Shown: positions 29,613 to 38,019 of the stretch, piece after piece
How the letters are laid out: every line of letters starts with the position of its first letter
Numbering within the stretch: position 1 is the first letter of the stretch
Position numbers and translations under genes: made by a program
The notes under the pieces: generated by a model
What the model saw: only the letters and a program-made list of their open reading frames with translations
The model's database searches: none
Told to the model about the DNA's origin: nothing
Assembly (NCBI RefSeq): GCF_014650895.1
Contig: NZ_BMVV01000009.1
Span: forward strand, 189,102 to 253,101
Direction of reading: 5' to 3'
DNA from: Streptomyces omiyaensis
GTDB taxonomy: Bacteria > Actinomycetota > Actinomycetes > Streptomycetales > Streptomycetaceae
DNA length: 64,000 nt

Positions 29613-30263
29613 TCAGACGGGTGTGACCGGCCCGTCGGGGCCGTCACGTCCGGGGATCCCCGCCTTGCGCAGGGTGGAGCGCCACGCCAGGGCGAGCGCC
29701 GTCTCGGCCAGTCCCAGCAGGACCAGCCAGAGGCCGAGCAGCCGGGTCAGCACCCGGGCCGACTCCGCCGGCAGGGCCAGCACCACGATTCCGGCGGCGA
29801 TGCCGAGCACCGCGACGCCGATGACCAGTCCGCGGTGCGGCAGGCCCTCGGCGGCGATCGCGCCGTAGAGCGTGACGACGCCCGACACCAGCCAGACGGC
29901 GCCCACCGCCAGCGAGAGCACGCCGATCGTCTGGAGCGGATGCCGCAGGCACAGCACCCCGCCCAGGATGAACACCACAGCCACCAGCAGCCCCGGGATG
30001 CGCTCGCCGGCCGTCCGGCGGCCGAACACCATCACGAAGCGGAAGCCGCCCACGACCAGCAGGTAGAGGCCGACGACCACACCCAGCACGTGGAGGGTGG
30101 CGTCGGGCCAGACGAGAGCCACGATCCCGGGCACCAGGGTCGCGATCGCCGCGCCGAGGAGCCAGAGCCAGGAGCGCCCGAGCCGTGCCAGCTGATCCGC
30201 CGGATCGGCGCCGGACGGAGCCGTGTCCGCGGCGGGGCCGGAGCCGTACGGAGAGGTCGTCAT
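29613..30263 (-). CDS. HdeD/DUF308 family membrane protein
   Basis: The 216-aa protein has a short polar N-terminus and six membrane helices arranged as three repeated hairpins (for example WLWLLGAAIATLVPGIVALV, VVGLYLLVVGGFRF, VAVVFILGGVLCLRHP, GVLSLAVGAVWLVSGVV). It matches DUF308/HdeD; in E. coli HdeD is linked to acid resistance, while in Streptomyces the role is unproven. GGAGGAGGAGG precedes the ATG. Its upstream region contains three tandem 14-bp repeats. Confidence 0.88.
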   Translation of the reverse strand: MTTSPYGSGPAADTAPSGADPADQLARLGRSWLWLLGAAIATLVPGIVALVWPDATLHVLGVVVGLYLLVVGGFRFVMVFGRRTAGERIPGLLVAVVFILGGVLCLRHPLQTIGVLSLAVGAVWLVSGVVTLYGAIAAEGLPHRGLVIGVAVLGIAAGIVVLALPAESARVLTRLLGLWLVLLGLAETALALAWRSTLRKAGIPGRDGPDGPVTPV

Positions 30264-30588
30264 CCCTCCTCCTCCCGAACCGGGACGGCGGCGGCGGTGC
30301 GGGACCGCCCGCGCCGGCCACCGTGTCCGGTACGCACCTTTCGGTGCGTACCTTCCGGTATATGCCTTCCGACGGTACCGCCCCGGGCACGGGCTGTCGC
30401 CCGCAGGACCGGAGCGGGGGGAGCCTCCCGGCACGGCGGCGGGGGAGCGCCCCCGCCGGGGCCGCCCGCCCTTCCCCCGGGGGGTTCCGCACCGCCGGGT
30501 GGCTCAGGAGCGCGCGCCCGGGACGGACCGCCCGCCGAAGCTGGACGGACCGGCGCGACCCGCCGCCGACCCGTCCAGGAGGTTCCGC
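30264..30588. promoter_or_regulatory. 325-bp divergent intergenic region with tandem repeats
   Basis: The region separates the HdeD-like gene (minus) from the serine hydrolase gene (plus). At 30328-30369 lie three 14-bp tandem repeats of the form CGGTRYRYRCCTTY. The first two also make a perfect 10-bp inverted repeat (GGTACGCACC 30329-30338, GGTGCGTACC 30343-30352). The TATA in the third unit is the most AT-rich point, 100 bp from the HdeD start. The rest looks like plain GC-rich leader. Confidence 0.5.
30328..30369. repeat. Three 14-bp tandem repeats
   Basis: Units CGGTACGCACCTTT (30328), CGGTGCGTACCTTC (30342) and CGGTATATGCCTTC (30356). The 14-bp period is not one DNA turn plus a simple fraction, so this may be one dyad operator plus a half site rather than a helical array. 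Confidence 0.75.
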
Positions 30589-31845
30589 ATGCCCCGATCC
30601 GCCCCGGCCCCGCTCCCGCACCGCCCGCGCCGGGCCGCCGTCACCGCCCTGCTCCTCGCCGCCGCGCTGACCGGTCCCCTCCTCCCGCAGGCCGCGGCCG
30701 GCGAGCGGCCCGCGCCCCGCGCCGGCGGCTCCGGCCCCTCGGACGGGGAGCTCCGCCGGGCCCTCGCCGAGCTGGTCGCCGCCCCCGGCGGACCGCCCGG
30801 CGCGATCGCCGTCCTCACCCGGGACGGCGTGGAGCGGGTCTACCGCGCCGGCACCGCCGAGGTCGGCACCGGACGCCCGCCCCGCACCGGCGACCACATG
30901 CGGATCGCCAGCGTCGCCAAGGCGTTCAGCGGCGCCGTGGCCCTGAGCCTGGTGGACCGAGGGGCGCTGGGCCTGGACGACACCCTGGGGCAGCGGCTGC
31001 CGCACCTCCCGGAGGCCTGGCACGCCGTGACGCTGCGTCAGCTGCTCCAGCACACCAGCGGACTGCCCGACTACAGCCGCACCGAGCGGTTCCAGGCGAT
31101 CGTCCGCGCCGACCCCCGGCACCGCTTCGTCTCCCGGCGCCTGCTGGAGTTCGCCGCGGGCGAGGGGCTCGCCTTCCCGCCCGGCAGCCGGTACGCCTAC
31201 TCCAACTCCGACAACATCGCCGTCGCCCTCATGGCCGAGCAGGCCACCGGCCGGCGCTACGAGGACCTGCTGCGGGAGCTGGTGTACCGGCCGCTGCACC
31301 TGCGCGACACCAGCCTCCCCTCGGGGTTCCGGCTGCCCCGCCCCTTCCTGCACGGCTACTCCACCGCCCCCGGCGAGGACCCCGAGGACGTCAGCGAGGC
31401 CGTCAGCGCCTCCGGCGCCTGGGCCTCGGGCGGCATCGTCTCCACCCCGGCCGACCTGGGAGCCTTCTTCGGCGGCTACGCGGGGCCCGCCCTGCTCTCC
31501 CCGGCCACCCGGTACGCGCAGACCCGCTTCGTGCCCGGCGAGTCCCAGCCCGCCGGACCCGGCGTCAACGCCGCCGGGCTCGGCGTCTTCCGCTACACCA
31601 CCCGCTGCGGCACCGTCCACGGCCACACCGGGAACACCCCCGGGTACACCCAGTTCGCCGCCGCCACCCCCGACGGGCGCCGCACCGTGACCGTCTCCGT
31701 CACCAGCCAGGTCACCCTCGACCCCGCGCTCCTGGCCCGCCTGCGCGCGACCGAGGAGCGCTTCGTCTGCGCGCTCCTGAAGGACGGCAGGGGAGGAAAG
31801 GACCCGCACGCCCCGCACGCCGGGTACGGCGACGACCGGTCCTGA
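30589..31845 (+). CDS. Secreted serine hydrolase, class C beta-lactamase/DD-peptidase fold
   Basis: The 418-aa precursor has a signal peptide (basic HRPRRAAVTA, hydrophobic core, cleavage near residue 37) and a penicillin-binding-protein-like domain with all three motifs: SxxK at S108-V-A-K111, YxN at Y204-S-N206 and H346-T-G348 in place of KTG. This set is typical of Streptomyces R61-type DD-carboxypeptidases and related esterases. GGAGG lies 7 bases before the ATG. It may share a transcript with the PAP2 gene, 91 bp downstream. Confidence 0.9.
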   Translation: MPRSAPAPLPHRPRRAAVTALLLAAALTGPLLPQAAAGERPAPRAGGSGPSDGELRRALAELVAAPGGPPGAIAVLTRDGVERVYRAGTAEVGTGRPPRTGDHMRIASVAKAFSGAVALSLVDRGALGLDDTLGQRLPHLPEAWHAVTLRQLLQHTSGLPDYSRTERFQAIVRADPRHRFVSRRLLEFAAGEGLAFPPGSRYAYSNSDNIAVALMAEQATGRRYEDLLRELVYRPLHLRDTSLPSGFRLPRPFLHGYSTAPGEDPEDVSEAVSASGAWASGGIVSTPADLGAFFGGYAGPALLSPATRYAQTRFVPGESQPAGPGVNAAGLGVFRYTTRCGTVHGHTGNTPGYTQFAAATPDGRRTVTVSVTSQVTLDPALLARLRATEERFVCALLKDGRGGKDPHAPHAGYGDDRS

Positions 31846-31936
31846 ACCCGGGTCGCCGGCCCCGCCGGAGGTCCGGCCCGGAGGCGGCGCGGCCGCCGAC
31901 TGCCTTTCCCCGCACCGTGGTTGACTGGGACGGCGG

Positions 31937-32653
31937 GTGCCGTGCGGCCCCGCCCGACCTCCGACCCGAGGAGCCGAGATCCGGAACACGCCCGCGGTGC
32001 TGCCCCCGTCGTCGCGCCCCTGGCTCGGGCCGGTCGCCGTCCTCGCCGCGCTCCTGGGCGCCCTGCTCGGCCTCCGGTACGCCGGTGCCGACGGGCCCGG
32101 CGCGCTCGACACCCGGCTCCGGGCGGCCACCGACGCCGCGGGCCCGGCCGGATGGCACCTCGCCCGCGCCACCGACTTCCTCGGCGAGCCGCTGGGCGCG
32201 GCGGCGCTGGTCGCGGCCGCCGTCACGGCCTCGCTGCTGCTGCGCCACCCGCGCGCGGCGGTGCTCGTCGTCGCCGGCACCGGTCTCACGGTGGCGGCGA
32301 CGACGCTCCTCAAGCCGCTGGTGGGCCGGACCATCCACGGCGGATTCCTGTCCTACCCGAGCGGGCACACCGGCTTCCTCACCGCCTTCGCCCTCGCGGT
32401 GGCGCTGGGCGCGGCCGGCCGCTTCCGCCTCGGCCGGACGGCCGGCGGGTGCCTCGTCCTCGCCGCGGCGCTGCTCGCCGGCGCCGCCATGGGCTGGGCG
32501 CAGGTCGTGACGGGCGCGCACTATCCGACCGACGCCCTCGGCGGCTGGTGCACCGCCCTCGTGGTGGTGCCGGCGGCGGCGTGGCTGATCGACCGCGCGG
32601 CCGCCGGGGAGGCCGGCCGCCCCGCCGGGACGGGGCGGCGCGGCCCCGCCTGA
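31937..32653 (+). CDS. PAP2-family membrane phosphatase
   Basis: The 238-aa protein is an integral-membrane phosphatidic-acid-phosphatase-type enzyme with about six helices. The three catalytic motifs are present in compact form: KPLVGRT, YPSGHTG and GWAQVVTGAHYPTD. It may dephosphorylate undecaprenyl pyrophosphate or lipid phosphates. The start is uncertain: GTG 31937 is given, GTG 31997 is possible, and the only good ribosome site (GAGGAG, 31968-31973) is five bases before an ATC codon at 31979. It ends 7 bp from the convergent glycan operon. A hairpin inside its 3' end (arms 32617-32624, 32631-32638) may terminate it. Confidence 0.85.
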   Translation: MPCGPARPPTRGAEIRNTPAVLPPSSRPWLGPVAVLAALLGALLGLRYAGADGPGALDTRLRAATDAAGPAGWHLARATDFLGEPLGAAALVAAAVTASLLLRHPRAAVLVVAGTGLTVAATTLLKPLVGRTIHGGFLSYPSGHTGFLTAFALAVALGAAGRFRLGRTAGGCLVLAAALLAGAAMGWAQVVTGAHYPTDALGGWCTALVVVPAAAWLIDRAAAGEAGRPAGTGRRGPA

Positions 32654-32660
32654 CACCCGC

Positions 32661-33986
32661 TCAGGCCAGGCGGCGGAAGACCGGTCTCACCGCCCGCCCG
32701 CCCATCCAGGGCGTCGGGTCGCCGGCGTCCAGCGCCTTGCGGTACACCGCGCACGCCTGCGCCACCGCGTCGACGGTCCGCTCGATGTCGGCGTCGTCCA
32801 GCGCCGCGCTCACCACGAACGACGGCGCCAGCACCCCGCCCGCGAGGAGCCGCCGCAGGAACAGGGTGCGGTACTCCTGCGACGGCCGGCCGTCCCCGTC
32901 GAGCGTGGCGAAGACCAGGTTGCTGGCCCGGCCCCGCACGAGGACGTGGTCGCCGACGCCCATCCCGGAGGCGGCCTCCCGGACACCGGCGGCGAGCCGC
33001 TCGCCGAGCGCGTGCAGCCGGGCCGTGACGCCCTCCTCGGTGTAGGCGGTCTGCACGGCCATCGCGGCGGCCAGCGCGTGCGTCTCCGCGCCGTGCGTGG
33101 TCGACAGGAGGAAGACCCGCTCGCCGGAGTGGCGCAGCCCGCCGCGCTCCATCAGCTCGCGGCGTCCCGCCAGCGCGGAGACGGCGAAGCCGTTGCCCAG
33201 CGCCTTGCCGAAGGTGGAGAGGTCGGGCACCACCCCGTACAGGCCCTGGGCGCCCGCCTCCGACCAGCGGAAGCCGGTGATCATCTCGTCGAAGACCAGG
33301 ACGCAGCCGTGCCGGTCGGCCAGCGCGCGCAGCCCGGCGAGATAGCCCGGCGGGGGCTCGGCGTGGGTGGCGGGTTCGAGGACCAGACACGCGATCTCGC
33401 CCTCGTGCCGCGCGAGCAGGTCCTCCGTGGCGGCCAGGTCGCCGTAGGGGAACGTCACCGTCAGGTCCATCTCCGGGATCCCCGCCGACATCGGCGTGGT
33501 CCCGATGAACCAGTCGTCGACGGAGAAGAACGGGTGGTCGGCGCAGAGCGCCACCCGCGCCCGCCCGGTCACGGCCCGGGCGAGCCGCACCGCGGCGGTG
33601 GTGGCGTCGGAGCCGTTCTTCGCGAACTTCACCATCTCCGCGGTCGGCACGGTCGCCAGGAAGCGCTCCGCGGCCTCGACCTCCACGACGGACGGCCGGA
33701 CGAAGTTGCCGCCCCGCTCGATCTCCCGCCGCACCGCCTCGACCACGCGGGGGTGCGCGTGCCCCAGGCTGACCGACCGCAGCCCGGAGCCGTACTCCAC
33801 GTACCGGTTGCCGTCGACGTCCCAGACGTGGGCCCCGCGCCCGTGCGTGATGACCGGCGCGAGTCCCTCCGGATACTGGTCGTCGCCCTTGGCGTAGGTG
33901 TGCGCGCCCCCGGGGACGAGGGCGTGCAGCCGCTCGTTCGCCGCCCGCGACCGGGGGAGGCCGAACTCCCCGTCCGTCCCGCCCAT
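32661..33986 (-). CDS. PLP-dependent class III aminotransferase (glutamate-1-semialdehyde aminomutase-like)
   Basis: The 441-aa enzyme is of the GSA-aminomutase/class III type. The Schiff-base lysine is K261 in DLSTFGKALGNG and the PLP-nitrogen Asp is D233 in VFDEMITGFR. It is the last gene of the glycan operon, one base after the previous stop (TGAGATG), so heme synthesis is unlikely. It probably aminates a sugar-linked or small keto substrate used to decorate the polysaccharide (inference from context). It has the usual length and no missing motif. Confidence 0.85.
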   Translation of the reverse strand: MGGTDGEFGLPRSRAANERLHALVPGGAHTYAKGDDQYPEGLAPVITHGRGAHVWDVDGNRYVEYGSGLRSVSLGHAHPRVVEAVRREIERGGNFVRPSVVEVEAAERFLATVPTAEMVKFAKNGSDATTAAVRLARAVTGRARVALCADHPFFSVDDWFIGTTPMSAGIPEMDLTVTFPYGDLAATEDLLARHEGEIACLVLEPATHAEPPPGYLAGLRALADRHGCVLVFDEMITGFRWSEAGAQGLYGVVPDLSTFGKALGNGFAVSALAGRRELMERGGLRHSGERVFLLSTTHGAETHALAAAMAVQTAYTEEGVTARLHALGERLAAGVREAASGMGVGDHVLVRGRASNLVFATLDGDGRPSQEYRTLFLRRLLAGGVLAPSFVVSAALDDADIERTVDAVAQACAVYRKALDAGDPTPWMGGRAVRPVFRRLA

Positions 33987-33987
33987 C

Positions 33988-34539
33988 TCAGCCCTCCCTC
34001 GACTGCAGCACCTCGGCGAGGCTCGGCGCCTCCCGGTCCCGCCGGGACACCGAGGCGACCGGCAGCGGCCACTCCACCGCGAGCTCCGGGTCGTCGAACG
34101 CGATCGTCACGTCCTCGGCGGGATCGTGCGGGCGGTCGATCCGGTACGACACGTCGGCGGGACCGGTCAGCGCCTGGAAGCCGTGCGCGCACCCCGCCGG
34201 GACGTACAGGGTCGTCTGCGTCTCGCCGGAGAGCTCGAAGGTGGCCACCGTCCGGTACGTCGGCGAGCCGGGCCGCAGGTCCACGACGACGTCGAAGATC
34301 CTTCCGTACGAGCAGCGCACCAGCTTCGCCTCGCCCGCCCCGGACCGCAGGTGCAGGCCGCGCAGCACGCCCCGCGCCGAGCGGGACAGGCTGTCCTGGA
34401 CGAAGGCGTCCGGGTCGATGCCCACCGAGCGGACCACCTCGGCGTCGAAGGTCCGGCAGAAGGAGCCGCGCTCGTCGGCGTGCGGCGTCGGCTCGAACAG
34501 GAACGCCCCGGCGATCGCCGGGACTTCGGTCGCTCTCAT
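33988..34539 (-). CDS. rfbC: dTDP-4-dehydrorhamnose 3,5-epimerase-like protein
   Basis: The 183-aa cupin matches RmlC: DERGSFCRTFD, QDSLSRSARGVLRGLHL with the catalytic His, KLVRCSYGRIFDVVVDLR and LYVPAGCAHGFQAL. RmlC inverts C3 and C5 of dTDP-4-keto-6-deoxyglucose. Because the operon contains RfbF (CDP-glucose) and a sugar C-methyltransferase but no rmlA or rmlB, the true substrate may be a CDP-linked or C-methylated keto sugar, and it may act at only one carbon (inference). ATG overlaps the upstream stop by ATGA. Confidence 0.85.
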   Translation of the reverse strand: MRATEVPAIAGAFLFEPTPHADERGSFCRTFDAEVVRSVGIDPDAFVQDSLSRSARGVLRGLHLRSGAGEAKLVRCSYGRIFDVVVDLRPGSPTYRTVATFELSGETQTTLYVPAGCAHGFQALTGPADVSYRIDRPHDPAEDVTIAFDDPELAVEWPLPVASVSRRDREAPSLAEVLQSREG

Positions 34540-35768
34540 GGTGCCTCTCGCGGAGTGGGAAGGGTGTGCGGGAACAGGAAGGCGGTCAGCGCGGCCAGGT
34601 GGGCGTCGAGGCGCCGGGCGGCGGAGCGGTTGCGCTCGGCGAGGGTCCGCCGCAGCCCGGCCGCGTCCTTCTCCAGCTCCCGGAACTGCTCCATGAGCCG
34701 GTCGGCGTCCACCTCGCGCGCCGGGTGGCGGTAGGCCCCGAGGCCCATCCCGGCCATCAGCGCGTCGCTCTTCGCGGCGTAGCTGAGCGCGAGCGTCGGC
34801 GTCCCGGCCCGCAGCGCGCAGACCAGGTTGTGGTAGCGGGTCGCCACCACGGCGTCGGCGGCGGCCGCCTCCTCCATCAGCTCGGCCAGCGAGGCCGCGC
34901 CGGAAGCCGTGACCAGCGGGGAGTCCACCGCGTCGAGGATCGCGTCGACCACCCGTGCGTCGCAGGCGTCGCCGGTGAGCAGCCGGACCCGTCGGCCCTC
35001 CGCCGCGAGCGCGCGGACGAAGCGGGTCGTCCCGTCGAGGTAGCGCCGGTGGATCTCCTCCGCCCGGGCCCGGTCGTCGTTCCCGCCGTGGAAGTCCATG
35101 ACCCCGACGCAGACCGGGCCCGGCGGTCCCGCCGGACGCTCCGCCGGCACCGCCGGCGCCGGCAGGGCGAAGGCGAGGTCGGGGTGGACGGCGTCCCCCG
35201 CGGTGTCCACGCCCATCGCGCGCAGGGCGTCCCGGGACAGCTCGTCCCGGTAGGAGCGGTACGCGGCCAGCCGCGCCGACCAGCGGACCAGCGCCCGGGT
35301 CGGCCGGTCGGCGATCGGGCCGGCGCCGACGCCGACCAGCGCCACCGGGGTGCGCAGCAGCCGCCCGGAGGCGCACAGCAGGAACAGCGCGTACGGGAAG
35401 CCCCACGGCCGCAGCGGCAGGGTGGCCTCCAGCACGCCCATCCCCGGCACGACCACCACGTCGTGCCGGCGCACCCAGGCGGCCGTGCGGACGGCGTCCA
35501 CGAGCTTGCCGAGCCCCTTGCCCGCGACGGCGCCCGCGCGGGACGCGGTGCGGTACTCCCCCCGGTACCAGTGCAGCCGCGTCGCGGGGACGCCGTACCG
35601 GGCGGTGACCGTCTCGGGGCCGCCGCACAGCGCGTCCACGACCGCCTCGGGGCACGCGGCGCGGAGCCGGCCAAGGACGGCTTCGAGGGACCCGTCGTTG
35701 CCGAGGTTGCCGGAGCCGAGCAGGCCGAACACGCCGACCCGCACCGGCTTCCCGCCGGTCGGCGTCAC
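34536..35768 (-). CDS. Polysaccharide pyruvyl transferase family protein
   Basis: The 410-aa protein has the GT-B-like pyruvyltransferase pattern: VGVFGLLGSGNLGNDGSLEA at the N-terminus, VVPGMGVLE, GVGAGPIADRPTR, and the C-terminal VATRYHNLVCALRAGTP with conserved Arg/His. The family transfers pyruvate from PEP to make acidic ketals on exopolysaccharide sugars. GTG 35768 overlaps the upstream glycosyltransferase stop by GTGA. The product would add negative charge to the repeat unit. Confidence 0.88.
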   Translation of the reverse strand: MTPTGGKPVRVGVFGLLGSGNLGNDGSLEAVLGRLRAACPEAVVDALCGGPETVTARYGVPATRLHWYRGEYRTASRAGAVAGKGLGKLVDAVRTAAWVRRHDVVVVPGMGVLEATLPLRPWGFPYALFLLCASGRLLRTPVALVGVGAGPIADRPTRALVRWSARLAAYRSYRDELSRDALRAMGVDTAGDAVHPDLAFALPAPAVPAERPAGPPGPVCVGVMDFHGGNDDRARAEEIHRRYLDGTTRFVRALAAEGRRVRLLTGDACDARVVDAILDAVDSPLVTASGAASLAELMEEAAAADAVVATRYHNLVCALRAGTPTLALSYAAKSDALMAGMGLGAYRHPAREVDADRLMEQFRELEKDAAGLRRTLAERNRSAARRLDAHLAALTAFLFPHTLPTPREAP

Positions 35769-36721
35769 GGCCGCCTCCCCGCACGGCCCTCGCGCCCGGC
35801 GACCAGGCCGTCGACGGAGACGGAGAGCTTCGCCGGGTCGACCGGCGCGCGGTCCTCGACCCGCTCCCCGGCCCCCGGCCGGGCCCGGCTGGCCGCCCAC
35901 GCGGCCAGGTGCCGGTAGCAGGCGCGCCGGTCGGCCGAGGAGAGCGGCGCCCGCCGGATCGCCGAGACGTAGCCCCCCACGTACTCGGCGAGCAGCCGGG
36001 GCGTCGGGTGCAGCGGGCCCGCCCGGCGCGGGTCCAGGTTGACGCACCGGGACCGCTTGGACGGGTTGGCCCGCTCGGCGCGGGTGGGGTGGTCGCGCCG
36101 GAAGTACAGCAGCTCGGGCACCTGGTGGAAGGGCCCGTGCAGACCGATCTCGGAGACGAAGGTGCGGTCCGCGTGGTGGTAGCTGTCGTGCGGCTTCACC
36201 CGGCGCAGCACGTCGGCCCGCATCACCCCGTAGAAGTCGTCGCCGCCGGGCTCGAAGAGCATGCTGCGGAACCGCTCCGGGGCGGACGGGGAGGCGGTGG
36301 CGAGCCCGTAGGCGTAGGGGACCTTCACCCGCCCCTCCTCGTCGATGACCGCCTGGTCGGCGTGGGCGAGGATCACCTCGGGCCGCTCGTCCAGCGCCTC
36401 CACGCACCGGCGCAGCAGGTCCCGGGCGTACAGGTCGTCGTGCGAGGCCCACTTGAAGAGCTCGCCGCGGCACTCGGTGAACACGTAGTTGTGGTTGGGC
36501 GCGGCCCCGATGTTCCGGGGCAGCCGGATGTACCGGATGCGCGCGTCCTTCTCGGCGTACCGGAGGCAGATGTCCCGCGTGCCGTCGGTCGAGGCGTTGT
36601 CGGAGACGACCAGCTCGAAGTCCTCGTACGTCTGGCCCAGCAGCGCGTCGAGGGACTCGGCGAGGTACTCCTCGCCGTTGTACACGGGCAGGCCGATGCT
36701 CAGCCGGGGTCGGGCGGTCAT
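35765..36721 (-). CDS. Family 2 glycosyltransferase
   Basis: The 318-aa GT-A enzyme begins LSIGLPVYNGEEYLAESLDA, with VVSDNASTDGT for nucleotide binding and KWASHDD in place of the metal-binding DxD. No membrane helix is present, so it works at the cytosolic face on the lipid-linked repeat unit. It overlaps both neighbours by four bases. Donor and linkage cannot be read from sequence. Confidence 0.92.
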   Translation of the reverse strand: MTARPRLSIGLPVYNGEEYLAESLDALLGQTYEDFELVVSDNASTDGTRDICLRYAEKDARIRYIRLPRNIGAAPNHNYVFTECRGELFKWASHDDLYARDLLRRCVEALDERPEVILAHADQAVIDEEGRVKVPYAYGLATASPSAPERFRSMLFEPGGDDFYGVMRADVLRRVKPHDSYHHADRTFVSEIGLHGPFHQVPELLYFRRDHPTRAERANPSKRSRCVNLDPRRAGPLHPTPRLLAEYVGGYVSAIRRAPLSSADRRACYRHLAAWAASRARPGAGERVEDRAPVDPAKLSVSVDGLVAGREGRAGRRP

Positions 36722-38019
36722 GGGGTCCTCACTTCGTGGTCCGGTTTCCGGTGGTGCTCCCGCAGGGCGGAGCGCAGCTGCAGCCACCACACGGCCGAGC
36801 CGCAGACGGTGGCGGCGGCGACGCCCCAGGCCGAGCCGACCGTGCCGGCCGCGACCGCGCCGCCCAGCCCGCCGGCGACGTAGCAGGCGGAGGCGATCAG
36901 CTGGCTGCGCAGGCTGCGGCGGGCGGCGCCGAGCGCGCGCAGTCCGGCCGCCGCGCCGGTCCCGAGGCCGGCGCCCGCGACGCCGACCGTGACCGGCACG
37001 ACGAGCTCGGAGGCGGCGGCCCAGACGCCGCCGAGCACGAACTCCCCGAGCCGGTCGGGGAGGAGGAGCAGCGCCCCGCCCCAGAGCAGCGCGGCGGCGG
37101 CCTGCCCGCCGCCGAGCATCAGACAGAAGGCGCCGAGGCGGTGCGGGGCCCGCCGCAGCACCCGGGCCGCCTCGGCGACGGTGACCAGGGACAGCCCCAT
37201 CAGCACGGCGAGGAACGGCCCGAGCAGCAGCTCGGCGCCCCGCACCACGCCCACCGCGCCGACCCCGACGATCGCGCCGAGTCCGTACGCCCGCAGCTGG
37301 CTCGCCCCGCTGTTGGCGACGTTCTCGACCAGGTAGCGGGAGCCGAGGTCGCGGTGGTCGCCGAGCCAGGCGCGCGCCCCGCCCGGCCGGGGACGGAGGC
37401 CCGCCTGGAGGCAGCCGTACGCGGCGGCGACCGCGGCGGACGCCCCCCAGGCGAGCACGAAGGCGGCCACGCTGCCCACCCGGGCCGCCACGATCATGGC
37501 CGGGACGAGCGCGACGGCCCACACCACGTCGTTGACGAACGCCTTCCGCCCCGCCCCGGCCGCGAAGAACGCGAACCGCCAGGCGTCCTGGAGCAGCAGC
37601 CCCGGCAGGACGACCCCGAGGCAGGCGAACGCGGTCCCGACCCGCCCGCCGACCGCGAGGCCGGCGAGCAGGCAGGCCGCGCCGAGCACGACGCCGGTGC
37701 CGAGCGCGGTCCCCGACGAACGGGTCACCGCCGTGCGCCAGGACGGCTCCGGCACGCCGCTGAAGCGCACCACGAGCGGGTCGGTCGCCAGGCCGCGGGA
37801 GACGTTCAGCACGACGCCGTAGGTCACCCACGCCAGACTGAAGACGCCGAAGGCGGTCAGCCCCAGCGACCGGGCCACGTGGATCCCCACCGCGAAGTTG
37901 GAGATGCTGGAGGCCGCCTGGTCGGCCAGGCCCCAGGACAGCCGGCCCGCGACGGCCCGCTTCGCGGTCCGCCGGGCCGGCGCCTCCGCCGTCCCCTCCC
38001 CGGTGGTCATCCGCGTCAT
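36718..38019 (-). CDS. Wzx-type polysaccharide flippase (MATE/PST superfamily)
   Basis: The 433-aa integral membrane protein has about 12 hydrophobic helices spread along its length (for example FAVGIHVARSLGLTAFGVFS, VVLGAACLLAGLAVG, WGVAAATVCGSAVWW) and ends in a basic tail. Its position and size fit a Wzx flippase carrying the undecaprenyl-PP-linked repeat unit across the membrane. ATG 38019 overlaps the upstream stop; a second ATG lies at 38010. Confidence 0.85.
   Translation of the reverse strand: MTRMTTGEGTAEAPARRTAKRAVAGRLSWGLADQAASSISNFAVGIHVARSLGLTAFGVFSLAWVTYGVVLNVSRGLATDPLVVRFSGVPEPSWRTAVTRSSGTALGTGVVLGAACLLAGLAVGGRVGTAFACLGVVLPGLLLQDAWRFAFFAAGAGRKAFVNDVVWAVALVPAMIVAARVGSVAAFVLAWGASAAVAAAYGCLQAGLRPRPGGARAWLGDHRDLGSRYLVENVANSGASQLRAYGLGAIVGVGAVGVVRGAELLLGPFLAVLMGLSLVTVAEAARVLRRAPHRLGAFCLMLGGGQAAAALLWGGALLLLPDRLGEFVLGGVWAAASELVVPVTVGVAGAGLGTGAAAGLRALGAARRSLRSQLIASACYVAGGLGGAVAAGTVGSAWGVAAATVCGSAVWWLQLRSALREHHRKPDHEVRTP

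Noticed and set aside
33988-34539. Standard rhamnose pathway
   Set aside because: rmlA, rmlB and rmlD are absent from the window and the nucleotidyltransferase is of the CTP type.
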